Positions 1-8,277 of a stretch of 64,000 bases of DNA are shown piece after piece (within the stretch, counting starts at the first letter, position 1; each line of letters opens with the position of its first letter). The stretch is taken from positions 1 to 64,000 of the forward strand of contig JAFSZX010000023.1 of NCBI GenBank assembly GCA_017458825.1. Direction: 5' to 3'. Below the pieces are notes generated by a model. It ran no database searches and had not been told where the DNA came from. It saw only the letters and a list, made by a program, of their open reading frames with translations. This DNA comes from Oscillospiraceae bacterium. Lineage in GTDB: Bacteria; Bacillota; Clostridia; Oscillospirales; Oscillospiraceae. Both the position numbers and the translations under genes were made by a program.

Positions 1-143
1 GTCTCCTTGTTCTTGTGATGTTGGTCGGCAAACCTTTCATTCACTTTAACTTGGAGACTTTTTCTTGTCTACTTTTTTCCTCGCTGTAAGCTCTTCTTTC
101 CCCCCGGCATAGCCGGGGGTTGCCTTTGGAACACCCAACGCGC
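1..143. other. Left-edge non-coding stretch, unassigned
   Basis: No convincing gene is visible between the window edge and the tatD terminator. The sequence has a short inverted pair GTCTCC (1-6) / GGAGAC (53-58) and a GC-rich hairpin with arms CCCCCGGC (101-108) and GCCGGGGG (112-119). Neither is followed by a clear T-run. A minus-strand reading frame could start near position 41 and run off the edge, but it is too short to judge. Confidence 0.3.
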
Positions 144-184
144 AAAAAAAGAGCCGCTTCCCGAAGAGGAGGCGGCTCTTTTTA
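144..184 (-). terminator. Rho-independent terminator after tatD
   Basis: The stem AGAGCCGC (151-158) / GCGGCTCT (173-180) is flanked by an A-run on the left and Ts on the right. Read on the minus strand it lies directly after the tatD stop and ends in a T-run. Confidence 0.85.
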
Positions 185-186
185 TA

Positions 187-951
187 TTACGTAAGACCGA
201 AAAAGCGGTTGGCGTTCTCCCAAGTGGCAAGCTCCACCTCCTGCGGCGTAATGCCGCGGATGGCGGCGATCTTCTCCGCCACCAGATGCACATAGCCGGA
301 ATCGTTGCGCCTGCCGCGGTACGGCTCCGGCGCTAAAAACGGCGCGTCCGTTTCAATCATCAGCCGATCCAGCGGCACGGCGGCAACCACCTCCGGCGCT
401 TTGCGGGCGTTTTTGAAGGTGATCACGCCGTTGAAGGACAGCATCCAGCCGCGTTTCAACAACTCGCGCGCCATCTCCACGCTTCCGGCGAAGCTGTGGA
501 ACACGCCGCGCACCTCCGGAAATTCTTTCACGATCTCCAGCGAGTCGGCATGGGCGTCCCGATTGTGGATAATGACCGGCAGGTCCAGCCCCTGCGCCAG
601 CGCCATCTGCGCCCGAAGCGCCTCTTTCTGTTTCTCGCGGGGCGGATTGTCCGCCCAGTAGTAGTCCAAACCGATCTCACCGATCGCCACCACTTTGGGT
701 TGACGCGCCAGCGACCGCAGTTCCTCAAGCTGTGCCGGTGTAAAATCGCCGCAGTCCTGGGGGTGGATCCCCACGGCGGCAAACACGTGGTCATGCCGCT
801 GTGCCAGCGCCACCACGTCCCGACTGCTCTCCAGCGAACAGCCCGGGTCTACGATCCGCGCTACGCCCTGCTCCGGCATGGACGCGAGAAGCGACTCCCG
901 ATCCCCGTCAAAGGCGGGATCGTTATAATGCGCGTGTGTATCAAACAGCAT
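187..951 (-). CDS. tatD: TatD family metal-dependent DNase
   Basis: This is a TatD-type amidohydrolase-fold hydrolase of 254 residues, a family of Mg2+-dependent 3'-5' exonucleases and deoxyribonucleases used in DNA repair and turnover. The metal-binding start FDTHAHYND, the central GEIGLDYYW, the VIIHNRDA strand and the late IETDAPFLAP are all present. The ATG at 951 is preferred over an in-frame GTG at 969 because AGAGG sits about 8 bases before it. Its upstream neighbour metG overlaps the longer version of the frame, so the two are probably cotranscribed, the usual order in Firmicutes. Confidence 0.93.
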   Translation of the reverse strand: MLFDTHAHYNDPAFDGDRESLLASMPEQGVARIVDPGCSLESSRDVVALAQRHDHVFAAVGIHPQDCGDFTPAQLEELRSLARQPKVVAIGEIGLDYYWADNPPREKQKEALRAQMALAQGLDLPVIIHNRDAHADSLEIVKEFPEVRGVFHSFAGSVEMARELLKRGWMLSFNGVITFKNARKAPEVVAAVPLDRLMIETDAPFLAPEPYRGRRNDSGYVHLVAEKIAAIRGITPQEVELATWENANRFFGLT

Positions 952-962
952 AGCCGCGCCTC

Positions 963-2918
963 TCAGCACAACTTGGCGCCGGCGGGAATCGCGTCGTCCA
1001 CCAGCATCAGTTGGAGCTTTTCCTCGCCGTTTACCTTATGCACCGCCGACAACAGCATCCCGCAGGAGTCGATCCCCATCATCTTTCGGGGCGGCAGATT
1101 GACGATCGCCACCGCCGTTTTGCCGATGAGCTGTTCCGGCGCATAGTATTTGCGGATGCCGGAGAGAATGGTCCTATCCACGCCGGTACCGTCGTCCAGC
1201 GTGAATTGCAGGAGCTTCTCGCTCTTTTTCACCGCCACGCAGTCCTTGATCTTCACCGCGCGCAGATCGCACCGGCAGAACGCGTCGAACGACACGCTCT
1301 CCGCCGCCGGCGGCTCCAGCTCCACGGCGCTCTTCTTCTGCGCCGCCGTCAGCGCCTCCAACGCCGCCAGCTCCTCCGCCGCGTCGATCCGGGGGAACAG
1401 CGCCTCGCCCTTGCTCACCGTCACGTCGGCGCGCAGCGAGCCCCAGACGTTCGCCTTGTCCCAGCCGCGGCACGCCTCACACGCGCCGATCCGCGCGAAG
1501 ATCTTTTCACAGCTCTCCGGCATGAACGGCGTGAGTAACGTGGCGCAGATCCGCACCGTTTCCAGCAGATGATACAGCACCGTGGCAAGCCGCGCACGGC
1601 GCCCCTCGTCCTTTGCCAGCGACCAGGGCGTGTTCTCGTCGATATATTTGTTGGCGCGGTCGATGACCTTGAAGATCTCCGAGAGCGCGTTCTGGAACTG
1701 GAACGCCTCCATCTCCGCCTCATAGCGGTCACGAAGGGTGGACGCCATGGTCTTGAGCTCACAATCACCGCTCGCGTCCTCCCGCTCCGCCGGCAACGTG
1801 CCGCCGAAATACTTCTCCGCCATGGCGACGGTACGGCTCACCAGATTGCCCAGATCGTTGGCAAGATCCACGTTGATGGTGCTGATGAGCAGCTCGTTGG
1901 AGAAGTTGCCGTCGGTGCCGAAGGGGAACGTGCGCAGCAGGAAAAACCGCAGCGCATCCACGCCGTACCGCTCCGCCAGCACGTAGGGGTCCACCACGTT
2001 GCCAAGACTCTTGCTCATCTTCTTGCCGTCGAACACCAGCCAGCCGTGTCCGTACACCTGTTTAGGCAGCGGCTCGCCCACGCTCATAAGCATCGCCGGC
2101 CAGATAATGGAATGGAAACGCACGATCTCCTTGCCCACAAAATGCACGTCCGCCGGCCAGAATTTCCGCAACTCGTCATGGGCGTCATTTTCATAACCCA
2201 GCGCCGTCATATAGTTGAAAAGCGCGTCTACCCAGACGTAGACCACGTGGCCGGGATCAAAGTCCACCGGCACGCCCCAGGTAAAGCTGGTGCGGCTGAC
2301 GCACAGGTCCTCCAGACCGGGTTTGATGAAGTTGTTGACCATCTCGTTGACACGGGAACGGGGCTGGAGAAAATCGGTGTCCTCCAGCAGATGGCGCACC
2401 CGATCGGCATATTTGCTCAAACGGAAGAAATACGCCTCCTCCTCCGCGTCCTGCACCGGCCTGCCGCAGTCGGGACATTTGCCGTCCACCAACTGGCTCT
2501 CTGTCCAGAAGCTCTCGCAGGGCGCGCAGTATTTGCCGCGATAGGTGCCTTTATAAATATCGCCGTTTTCATACATTTTCTTGAAAATGCGCTGGACGGC
2601 GCGCTCATGGTATCCGTCGGTGGTGCGTATAAAACGGTCATGGGAGATGTTCATCAGCTTCCACAGATCTTTCACGCCCCGGGGCCCTTCCACGATCTGA
2701 TCCACGAACTGCTTGGGCGTGACACCCGCCTCTTTTGCTTTCGTTTCGATCTTCTGCCCGTGCTCGTCGGTTCCGGTGAGGAACATGACCTCACAGCCGG
2801 TCAAACGCTTATAGCGCGCCATAGCGTCGGCGGCGACGGTGCAGTAGGTGTGACCGATATGCAGTTTATCCGAGGGATAGTAGATCGGTGTGGTGATATA
2901 AAACGTCTTGTTCTCCAT
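963..2918 (-). CDS. metG: Methionyl-tRNA synthetase
   Basis: Charges tRNA-Met with methionine in the cytosol (class I synthetase). The 651-residue protein has the HIGH signature at residues 20-23, a zinc knuckle with two CxxC pairs (CAPC and CPDC), the KMSKS loop and a C-terminal EMAP/Trbp111-type tRNA-binding domain (starting near FDAFCRCDLRAVKI). The frame stays open upstream to 3134, but the ATG at 2918 begins the family-typical MENKTFYITTPIYY and has CAGGAGAAG before it. A strong promoter lies just upstream. The stop abuts the tatD start region. Confidence 0.96.
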   Translation of the reverse strand: MENKTFYITTPIYYPSDKLHIGHTYCTVAADAMARYKRLTGCEVMFLTGTDEHGQKIETKAKEAGVTPKQFVDQIVEGPRGVKDLWKLMNISHDRFIRTTDGYHERAVQRIFKKMYENGDIYKGTYRGKYCAPCESFWTESQLVDGKCPDCGRPVQDAEEEAYFFRLSKYADRVRHLLEDTDFLQPRSRVNEMVNNFIKPGLEDLCVSRTSFTWGVPVDFDPGHVVYVWVDALFNYMTALGYENDAHDELRKFWPADVHFVGKEIVRFHSIIWPAMLMSVGEPLPKQVYGHGWLVFDGKKMSKSLGNVVDPYVLAERYGVDALRFFLLRTFPFGTDGNFSNELLISTINVDLANDLGNLVSRTVAMAEKYFGGTLPAEREDASGDCELKTMASTLRDRYEAEMEAFQFQNALSEIFKVIDRANKYIDENTPWSLAKDEGRRARLATVLYHLLETVRICATLLTPFMPESCEKIFARIGACEACRGWDKANVWGSLRADVTVSKGEALFPRIDAAEELAALEALTAAQKKSAVELEPPAAESVSFDAFCRCDLRAVKIKDCVAVKKSEKLLQFTLDDGTGVDRTILSGIRKYYAPEQLIGKTAVAIVNLPPRKMMGIDSCGMLLSAVHKVNGEEKLQLMLVDDAIPAGAKLC

Positions 2919-2976
2919 GGTCTTCTCCTGTTCTGCCGCTCCGAATGGAAGAGCGGCATGAAATGATCTGCTCTTT

Positions 2977-3005
2977 ACTTTACCCCGACGCGTCCCGTTT
3001 GTCAA
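2977..3005 (-). promoter_or_regulatory. metG-tatD promoter
   Basis: On the minus strand TTGACA (3005-3000) and TAAAGT (2982-2977) are separated by 17 bp, a near-consensus SigA-type promoter about 60 bp before the metG start. Confidence 0.8.
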
Positions 3006-3045
3006 TGAACGGGCGGTAAAAAGCCGGTTTTTTCCTGTTTGTCCG

Positions 3046-3074
3046 TTCCCATTTTGCCGCAAATATGCTATACT
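3046..3074 (+). promoter_or_regulatory. xth promoter
   Basis: TTCCCA (3046-3051), a 17 bp spacer and TATACT (3069-3074) preceded by TGC form an extended -10 promoter 34 bp before the xth start codon. It is divergent from the metG promoter. Confidence 0.65.
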
Positions 3075-3108
3075 ATTCCTGCTTGATACACGGGGGGAGG
3101 GGTTTGAG

Positions 3109-3861
3109 ATGAAACTGGTGTCCTGGAACGTCAACGGTCTGCGCGCCTGTTTGAATAAGGGTTTTTTGGACTACGTCGCCGCAGAGGCGCCGGATATTCT
3201 GTGCCTGCAGGAGACGAAGCTCCAGCCGGAACAGGCGGTGTTTGATCTGCCGGACTACTATCGCTACTTCTATTCCGCCGATAAACGGGGCTATTCCGGC
3301 ACCGCCATCCTCACACGCACGGAGCCGCTGTCCGTGTCCTACGGCTTTGGCGAGGACATACATCGCCACGAGGGGCGCGTGATCACCGCCGAATATCCCG
3401 ATTTTTACCTGGTCTGCTGTTATACGCCCAACAGTCAGGACGGTCTGCGCCGTCTGGACTACCGTCTCTTATGGGAGGATGATCTGCGGGCGTATCTCCT
3501 GTCGCTGGACGCGGTGAAGCCGGTGGTCTACTGCGGCGATCTGAACGTGGCGCATCAGGAGATCGACTTGAAAAATCCCGCGTCCAACCGCCTCAATCCC
3601 GGTTTTTCCGACGATGAGCGGCAGAAAATGACCGAACTGCTCGCCGCCGGTTTTACCGACACGTTCCGCTACCTGCATCCCGACGCCACAGGGGCGTATT
3701 CCTGGTGGAGCTACCGGTTCAACGCACGGGCAAACAACGCCGGTTGGCGCATCGACTATTTCATCGTGTCCGACCGGCTGGCGGCGCAAATCGCCGCCGC
3801 GGAGATCCGGCGCGAAGTGTATGGCAGCGATCACTGCCCGGTGGTGCTGGAGCTTTCGTAA
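3109..3861 (+). CDS. xth: Exodeoxyribonuclease III (AP endonuclease)
   Basis: A 250-residue exonuclease/endonuclease/phosphatase-fold enzyme that cuts DNA at abasic sites and removes blocked 3' ends in base excision repair. The family marks run in order: SWNVNGLRAC at the start, LCLQETK with the metal-binding Glu, YCGDLNVAH with the catalytic Asp/Asn, and GSDHCPV with the catalytic His at the C terminus. The length is typical of ExoA/ExoIII. A GGGGGGAGGGG ribosome-binding site precedes the ATG. Confidence 0.95.
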   Translation: MKLVSWNVNGLRACLNKGFLDYVAAEAPDILCLQETKLQPEQAVFDLPDYYRYFYSADKRGYSGTAILTRTEPLSVSYGFGEDIHRHEGRVITAEYPDFYLVCCYTPNSQDGLRRLDYRLLWEDDLRAYLLSLDAVKPVVYCGDLNVAHQEIDLKNPASNRLNPGFSDDERQKMTELLAAGFTDTFRYLHPDATGAYSWWSYRFNARANNAGWRIDYFIVSDRLAAQIAAAEIRREVYGSDHCPVVLELS

Positions 3862-3888
3862 TTTTCGGGAAAAACCGCGCCGTCCCTC

Positions 3889-3917
3889 TTGCAAAAACGG
3901 CGCGCCCCTTTTATACT
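3889..3917 (+). promoter_or_regulatory. ackA promoter
   Basis: TTGCAA (3889-3894), a 17 bp spacer and TATACT (3912-3917). The spacer contains half of a weak inverted repeat (GCGCCGT at 3877-3883 / ACGGCGC at 3897-3903) that could also act as a poor terminator for xth. Confidence 0.7.
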
Positions 3918-3989
3918 GTTAGAGAACGCGCCCGATGGCGCGGCATCGGCCGGTATCCGTTAAATTTTTCATAAAAGAGGTAAAAACGT

Positions 3990-5189
3990 ATGAAAATTCT
4001 TGTCATCAACTGCGGCTCCTCGTCCCTGAAATATCAACTGCTGGACATGGCGGACGAAACGCTGCTTGCCAAAGGTCTGTGCGAGCGCATCGGCATTGAC
4101 GGGCATTTGACCCATAAGCCGCAAAACGGTAAGCCGGTGTTCAACGAGGACGTGGCGATGCCCACCCATACCGAGGCGATCGCCGCGGTGCTGGATAAGC
4201 TGACTTCCGCCGAATACGGCGTGGTGAGCAGTATGAAGGAGATCGGCGCGGTGGGACACCGCGTGGTGCACGGCGGCGAAAAGTTTGCCGCCTCCGTCCG
4301 TATCGACGCGTCGGTGATGGACGCCATCGCCGAATGCATTCCTCTGGCGCCGCTCCACAACCCTGCCAACATCACCGGTATCGAGGCGTGCCGCGCCGTG
4401 ATGGGCGACGTGCCGCAGGTGGCTGTCTTTGATACGGCGTTCCACCAGTCCATGCCCGGCAAGGCGTTTACCTATGCCATTCCCTATGAATACTACACCG
4501 ATCTGAAGGTGCGGCGCTACGGCTTCCACGGCACCAGCCACCGCTACGTGGCGCGGCGTGCCGCCGAGATGCTGGGCAAGCCCCTTGACGCGCTGAAGCT
4601 GATCTCCTGCCACATGGGTAACGGCAGTTCCATCTGCGCCATCGACGGCGGCAAGAGCGTGGATACCTCCATGGGCTTCACGCCGATCGCCGGTCTGCCT
4701 ATGGGGACACGGTGCGGCGATATCGACGTATCCATCCTGGAGTATCTGGCCGCTAACACCGGCAAAGACGTGAAGGAATTGACCAATATCCTCAATAAGA
4801 AGTCCGGCGTGCTGGGCGTGTCAGGCGTCAGCTCCGACTTCCGGGATCTGGACGCCGCCGCCGCGCAGGGCAACGAGCGGGCCCGCCTGGCACTGGAGAT
4901 GTTCCAGTATGCCGTCGCCAAGACCGTGGGCGGTTACGTGGCCGCCATGAACGGCGTGGACGGCATCATCTTTACCGCGGGCGTGGGTGAAAACAGCGCC
5001 GATACCCGCGCCGCCATCTGCCGCTATCTGGGCTATCTGGGTGTGGAGATCTCCGATGAGCGCAACGCCAAACGGGGCGAGGACACCTTCATTTCCACCG
5101 ACGGCAGCCGCGTGCCGGTCATGGTGATCCCCACCAACGAAGAGCTGGTCATCGCCCGCGATACCCGCGACATCGTAGAGGGCAAGTAA
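3990..5189 (+). CDS. ackA: Acetate kinase
   Basis: Interconverts acetyl phosphate and acetate with ATP formation, the energy-yielding last step of acetate fermentation. The 399-residue protein is full length for the ASKHA-fold family. It starts with the phosphate-binding NCGSSSLKY, and has HRVVHGGE, the catalytic DTAFHQSMP segment, FHGTSHRYV and the late TAGVGENS ATP-binding loop. The gene stands alone: no pta neighbour is present, and it has its own promoter and terminator. A fermentative life style is implied. Confidence 0.97.
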   Translation: MKILVINCGSSSLKYQLLDMADETLLAKGLCERIGIDGHLTHKPQNGKPVFNEDVAMPTHTEAIAAVLDKLTSAEYGVVSSMKEIGAVGHRVVHGGEKFAASVRIDASVMDAIAECIPLAPLHNPANITGIEACRAVMGDVPQVAVFDTAFHQSMPGKAFTYAIPYEYYTDLKVRRYGFHGTSHRYVARRAAEMLGKPLDALKLISCHMGNGSSICAIDGGKSVDTSMGFTPIAGLPMGTRCGDIDVSILEYLAANTGKDVKELTNILNKKSGVLGVSGVSSDFRDLDAAAAQGNERARLALEMFQYAVAKTVGGYVAAMNGVDGIIFTAGVGENSADTRAAICRYLGYLGVEISDERNAKRGEDTFISTDGSRVPVMVIPTNEELVIARDTRDIVEGK

Positions 5190-5213
5190 GTATCACTTCA
5201 TAAGACAGAAAAA

Positions 5214-5250
5214 AGAGGAACGGCTCCCGCGGGAGCCGTTCCTCTTTTTA
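5214..5250. terminator. Bidirectional terminator between ackA and jag
   Basis: A perfect 15-bp-arm palindrome spans 5214-5245, beginning AGAGGAACGGCTCCC, with As on the left and Ts on the right. It can stop ackA from the left and the yidC-jag transcript from the right. Confidence 0.93.
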
Positions 5251-5259
5251 TCGTTTTAT

Positions 5260-6042
5260 TTACTTCTCGTACGCCACCACGACGCGGCGGTTGGGTTCCG
5301 TGCCGACAGAATACGTGGTTACCTCCGGCGTGTCCTGCAGTGCCGCGTGGATCACGTGGCGCTCGTAGGCGTTCATGGGCTCCAGCGTAACACTGCGGCG
5401 ATAGCGCACCGCCTTCTCCGCGGTCTTGGCGGCAAGACTCTCCAAACTGCCCTCACGCTTGGCGCGGTAGTTCTCCGCGTCCACCTGCACCCGGATCCGC
5501 TTCTCCGCGCCGCTGTTGACGGCGTAGTTGGTGAGCTGCTGGATCGCGTCCAGCGTCTCGCCGCGCCGGCCGATCAGGGCGCCCAGCTTCTGACCTTCCA
5601 AAAGCACCTTATAGCGGCCCTTTTCCACCTCGTACACCTTGACCTGCGCCTGATGCTCCAACTGCGCCAGAAGACCGGTTAAAAACGCCGTGATGCGGGA
5701 CGCGTTATCATCCTCGCACAAAGGCAGGTCGATCTCCGGAGCCTTTTCCGGCTGCGGCTTCTCCTGCCGCGCGGGACGCTCTTTCGGCGCCTCTTTCTTC
5801 GCCGGCTCTTTCTTGACCTGCTGGGGTTTTACGGGTTTCACGGGCGCTTCCGGAATCACTTCCGATTCCTCCGGTCCGTAGGTGACGCGCACCTTCGCCG
5901 GCGTGCCGCCCAGACCTAAAAAGCCGCTTTTTGGCATTTCCAGGATCTCTACCGTCACGTCGTCCCGCTCCATGCCGAGCTGTTCCAGCGCCTTTTCAAT
6001 GGCGGCTTCCGTTGTTTTTCCGGTTATATCGATATAACTCAT
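5260..6042 (-). CDS. jag: Jag/KhpB RNA-binding protein
   Basis: A 260-residue cytosolic RNA-binding protein that works with KhpA in Firmicutes and affects cell elongation. It has three parts in order: an N-terminal Jag-N domain with the SGFLGLGG motif (about residues 1-55), a charged low-complexity linker rich in Lys, Pro and Glu (about 60-105), and a C-terminal KH domain (LIGRRGETLDAIQ) followed by R3H (NAYERHVIHAAL). It follows yidC by 12 bp, the conserved spoIIIJ-jag pairing near oriC. Confidence 0.95.
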   Translation of the reverse strand: MSYIDITGKTTEAAIEKALEQLGMERDDVTVEILEMPKSGFLGLGGTPAKVRVTYGPEESEVIPEAPVKPVKPQQVKKEPAKKEAPKERPARQEKPQPEKAPEIDLPLCEDDNASRITAFLTGLLAQLEHQAQVKVYEVEKGRYKVLLEGQKLGALIGRRGETLDAIQQLTNYAVNSGAEKRIRVQVDAENYRAKREGSLESLAAKTAEKAVRYRRSVTLEPMNAYERHVIHAALQDTPEVTTYSVGTEPNRRVVVAYEK

Positions 6043-6054
6043 GGCTTTTGCTCC

Positions 6055-7146
6055 TTATTCATCAGTATAGTGATCTTCGCTGTATGCCCGGCCTCTGGCG
6101 TAGGGGCGCTGCCCCACCCGTCCGTTCTCGGTGGTAGAGGCATAGGCGGTATCCTTCTTTTTCTGGGGCTGGGGTTTCTTCTTGGGACTGCCCTGGTTGC
6201 GCTGGGCGTTGATCTCGTCCAGTCTGGCGCGCTGCTGGGCGTATTTGGCATAGCGCTTTTCCCGCTTCTCCCGCTCCTTGTCGGTCTCTTCCCGGTCGAG
6301 GATCTTGTTGAAATACTTATTGAGCGTCAGCTCCTGAACCATGGAGAAGCCGGCGTTGGCGATCCAGTACACGCACAGAGCCGCAGGAAGCGAATAGCCC
6401 ATCCACACGGTGATCAGCGGCATGAGATAGATCATCGTCTTGCCCTGGCCGGCGTTTTCCCCGCCGCCGCTCTTCATGGACACCAGCGACATACCCAGCT
6501 GTACCGCCGCGGCGATAATGGGCAGGAGCAAAACGCCCCAGACCGGCCAACCGCCGCCGGGGAACTGGCTGAACAGCGAAGAGCCTCTCGCGGTCAGGTC
6601 CATCCCCAGGAAGTTATAATCCAGATCGATCAGCCCGTCAAACTTGCCGGCAAAGCTGCTCCAGTGCTCGTGGATAAACTTGGCAAGGTCGATTTGGGCA
6701 TACGCGTTGACGCCCTCGGCGGCCTGATAGCCGATCGCTTCCGCCGCCTGGGTGATCTTGGCGATCACATCCTCGCTGAGGGTCATGAAATACCGCAGCG
6801 GCAGGCGGATGATGGAATAGAGGGCGATCAAAATGGGGAACGGGATCAGCGACCACAGACAGCCGGACATGGGATTGACGCCTTCTTTGGCGTACAGCTC
6901 CGAGATCTCCTGCTGCTGTTTTTCCTTATTGTTGGCATAGCGGGTCTGGATCTCCTTGACTTTGCCCTGCATCCGGCTCATGCGGAGCATGCTCTTCTTG
7001 CTCTTGAGCTGGAACGGCAAGAGCACCAGCTTCACCACCAGCGTAAAGAGGATGATCGCGGCGCCGTAGGAACCGGTGAGGCTGTAAAAAAGGCGCGTCA
7101 GCCAGGCAAAGGGCACACAGATATAATATCCGAGTTGTCCAAACAT
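6055..7146 (-). CDS. yidC: Membrane protein insertase YidC/SpoIIIJ
   Basis: Inserts small membrane proteins and helps Sec fold others. The 363-residue protein has the short Gram-positive form without the large periplasmic domain. A hydrophobic N-terminus leads to IILFTLVVKLVLLPFQLK, where Lys occupies the place of the groove arginine typical of the family. Later come the charged cytoplasmic loop (MQGKVKEIQTRY) and three more membrane segments. The C-terminus is long, basic and low complexity (lysine-, proline- and glutamine-rich), as in ribosome-binding YidC tails. There is no lipoprotein Cys at the start. Confidence 0.94.
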   Translation of the reverse strand: MFGQLGYYICVPFAWLTRLFYSLTGSYGAAIILFTLVVKLVLLPFQLKSKKSMLRMSRMQGKVKEIQTRYANNKEKQQQEISELYAKEGVNPMSGCLWSLIPFPILIALYSIIRLPLRYFMTLSEDVIAKITQAAEAIGYQAAEGVNAYAQIDLAKFIHEHWSSFAGKFDGLIDLDYNFLGMDLTARGSSLFSQFPGGGWPVWGVLLLPIIAAAVQLGMSLVSMKSGGGENAGQGKTMIYLMPLITVWMGYSLPAALCVYWIANAGFSMVQELTLNKYFNKILDREETDKEREKREKRYAKYAQQRARLDEINAQRNQGSPKKKPQPQKKKDTAYASTTENGRVGQRPYARGRAYSEDHYTDE

Positions 7147-7173
7147 GATGTTCTCCTCCGAACTTCGAAATGG

Positions 7174-7383
7174 TTACGGGACGGGATCATACCCGCCCTT
7201 GTGAAACGGATGACAGCGCATCAGTCGTTTTGCCGCCAGAAACGCGCCGCGGGCGGCGCCGTACTTCTCCACCGCCTGTACCGCATATTCCGAACAGGTG
7301 GGGATAAACCGACAGCGCGGCGGCGAAAGAGGCGAGATCTGCCGCTGGTAAAAGCGCAGCAAGCGCAAAAGTGCCCGCTTCAC
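7174..7383 (-). CDS. yidD: Membrane protein insertion efficiency factor YidD
   Basis: A small 69-residue protein of the YidD/Hlp family that sits at the inner membrane face and assists YidC-dependent insertion. The invariant [15 protein letters not shown] and the C-terminal [14 protein letters not shown] are complete. Its start overlaps the rnpA stop by 4 bases (ATGA), so translation is coupled, and yidC follows 27 bp downstream. Confidence 0.95.
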   Translation of the reverse strand: MKRALLRLLRFYQRQISPLSPPRCRFIPTCSEYAVQAVEKYGAARGAFLAAKRLMRCHPFHKGGYDPVP

Positions 7384-7721
7384 AGCGATTCCTCCCGCAA
7401 GAGCGCCAGCTTTTCCAAAAGCTCACGATACGCACCGGCCAGCTTATGATACGACACGAACGCGGCGCGTTTGCGCGCCACCAGGATCACGTCGTACCCC
7501 GACTTGGGAGGCGTAAGACGATAGATCTCCCGCAGACGGCGGCGCACCAGATTCCGCACCACGGCTTTTCCTACCTTGGTGCTTACGGTGATCCCCAGTC
7601 GGCTGGCACCGGTCGGGTTGCGGCGGCAGTACATAACAAGACAGGGCGCCACGGCGGAAGCGCCGCGCCGGTAGATCCGGCGAAACTCATGGTTCTTTTT
7701 CACCGTGACCGATGCCTTCAT
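7380..7721 (-). CDS. rnpA: Ribonuclease P protein component
   Basis: The protein subunit of RNase P, which matures the 5' ends of tRNAs together with the rnpB RNA (not in this window). The 113-residue length is normal. The basic RNR-type helix [12 protein letters not shown] and the phenylalanine core near [10 protein letters not shown] are visible. It lies 105 bp after rpmH and overlaps yidD, the standard rpmH-rnpA-yidD-yidC order. Confidence 0.95.
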   Translation of the reverse strand: MKASVTVKKNHEFRRIYRRGASAVAPCLVMYCRRNPTGASRLGITVSTKVGKAVVRNLVRRRLREIYRLTPPKSGYDVILVARKRAAFVSYHKLAGAYRELLEKLALLREESL

Positions 7722-7826
7722 GCTCCTGTCTCCTTCTCGGTTTCAAAAACGACTACAAGGGACGGCAGGCTCTTTTCCTCCGTCCCTGTTGCATATATGT
7801 TCCGTTTCCTGCACGGATCCGTCCTC

Positions 7827-7961
7827 TCAGTGGGACAGACGGTCGCGGCCTTTTGCGCGGCGGCGGGAAAGAACCTTGCGGCCGTTGGCGGTCGCCATTC
7901 TCTTGCGGAAGCCGTGTACCTTGGAACGCTGGCGTTTCTTGGGTTGATATGTGCGGAACAT
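7827..7961 (-). CDS. rpmH: 50S ribosomal protein L34
   Basis: The 44-residue product starts [18 protein letters not shown], continues [20 protein letters not shown] and ends DRLSH. It is the very basic L34 of the large ribosomal subunit. GGAGGTG lies 8 bases before the ATG. It is the first gene left of the origin and is driven by a consensus promoter 125 bp upstream. Confidence 0.97.
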   Translation of the reverse strand: MFRTYQPKKRQRSKVHGFRKRMATANGRKVLSRRRAKGRDRLSH

Positions 7962-8083
7962 TCGCGTTACACCTCCATCTTATTTGATACGGGGCGCGGC
8001 AAGAGATGCCGCGTCTACTCGACAGTGGGTAATGACCCACCGCAGTCGATGAAAAAAATGCCGCCTCACGGGGCGCAGTTGCT

Positions 8084-8112
8084 ATTATACTCAATCACTG
8101 TTTTTCTGTCAA
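8084..8112 (-). promoter_or_regulatory. rpmH operon promoter
   Basis: Minus-strand TTGACA (8112-8107), 17 bp, TATAAT (8089-8084): an exact consensus promoter. The leader of about 115 nt that follows can form hairpins such as GCGGCATCTCTTGCCGC just before the ribosome-binding site, so L34 autoregulation at the leader is possible but unproven. Confidence 0.9.
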
Positions 8113-8175
8113 CCAAAAGTTTTTCAGCCGCCGTTTTCCCTACACATATTTATATATATTTTTACATATTTTTTC

Positions 8176-8204
8176 TGGACTTTTCCACAGAGATCTGGTA
8201 TAAT
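8176..8204 (+). promoter_or_regulatory. dnaA promoter with embedded DnaA box
   Basis: TGGACT (8176-8181) and TATAAT (8199-8204) with TGG before it, separated by 17 bp. The DnaA-box variant TTTTCCACA occupies 8181-8189, inside the spacer and touching the -35, so DnaA binding should block RNA polymerase (autorepression, inferred). An AT-rich tract at about 8140-8175 lies immediately upstream. A further box, TGTGGAAAA (8297-8305), lies at the start of the coding region. Confidence 0.75.
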
Positions 8205-8277
8205 AAATTGAATAGTGTCTCCCTCTCCGCCGGAGCGGGAAACAGAGAAAAAAGAGCCGCGGGAAGGGGCGAGAGCT

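Noticed and set aside
1..120. Possible insertion-sequence end at the left edge
   Set aside because: Short inverted pair GTCTCC/GGAGAC and a GC-rich hairpin are suggestive, but no transposase or family-specific end can be recognised and the sequence is cut by the window.
3877..3903. Hairpin GCGCCGT/ACGGCGC as the xth terminator
   Set aside because: It overlaps the better-supported ackA promoter and lacks a clean T-run.
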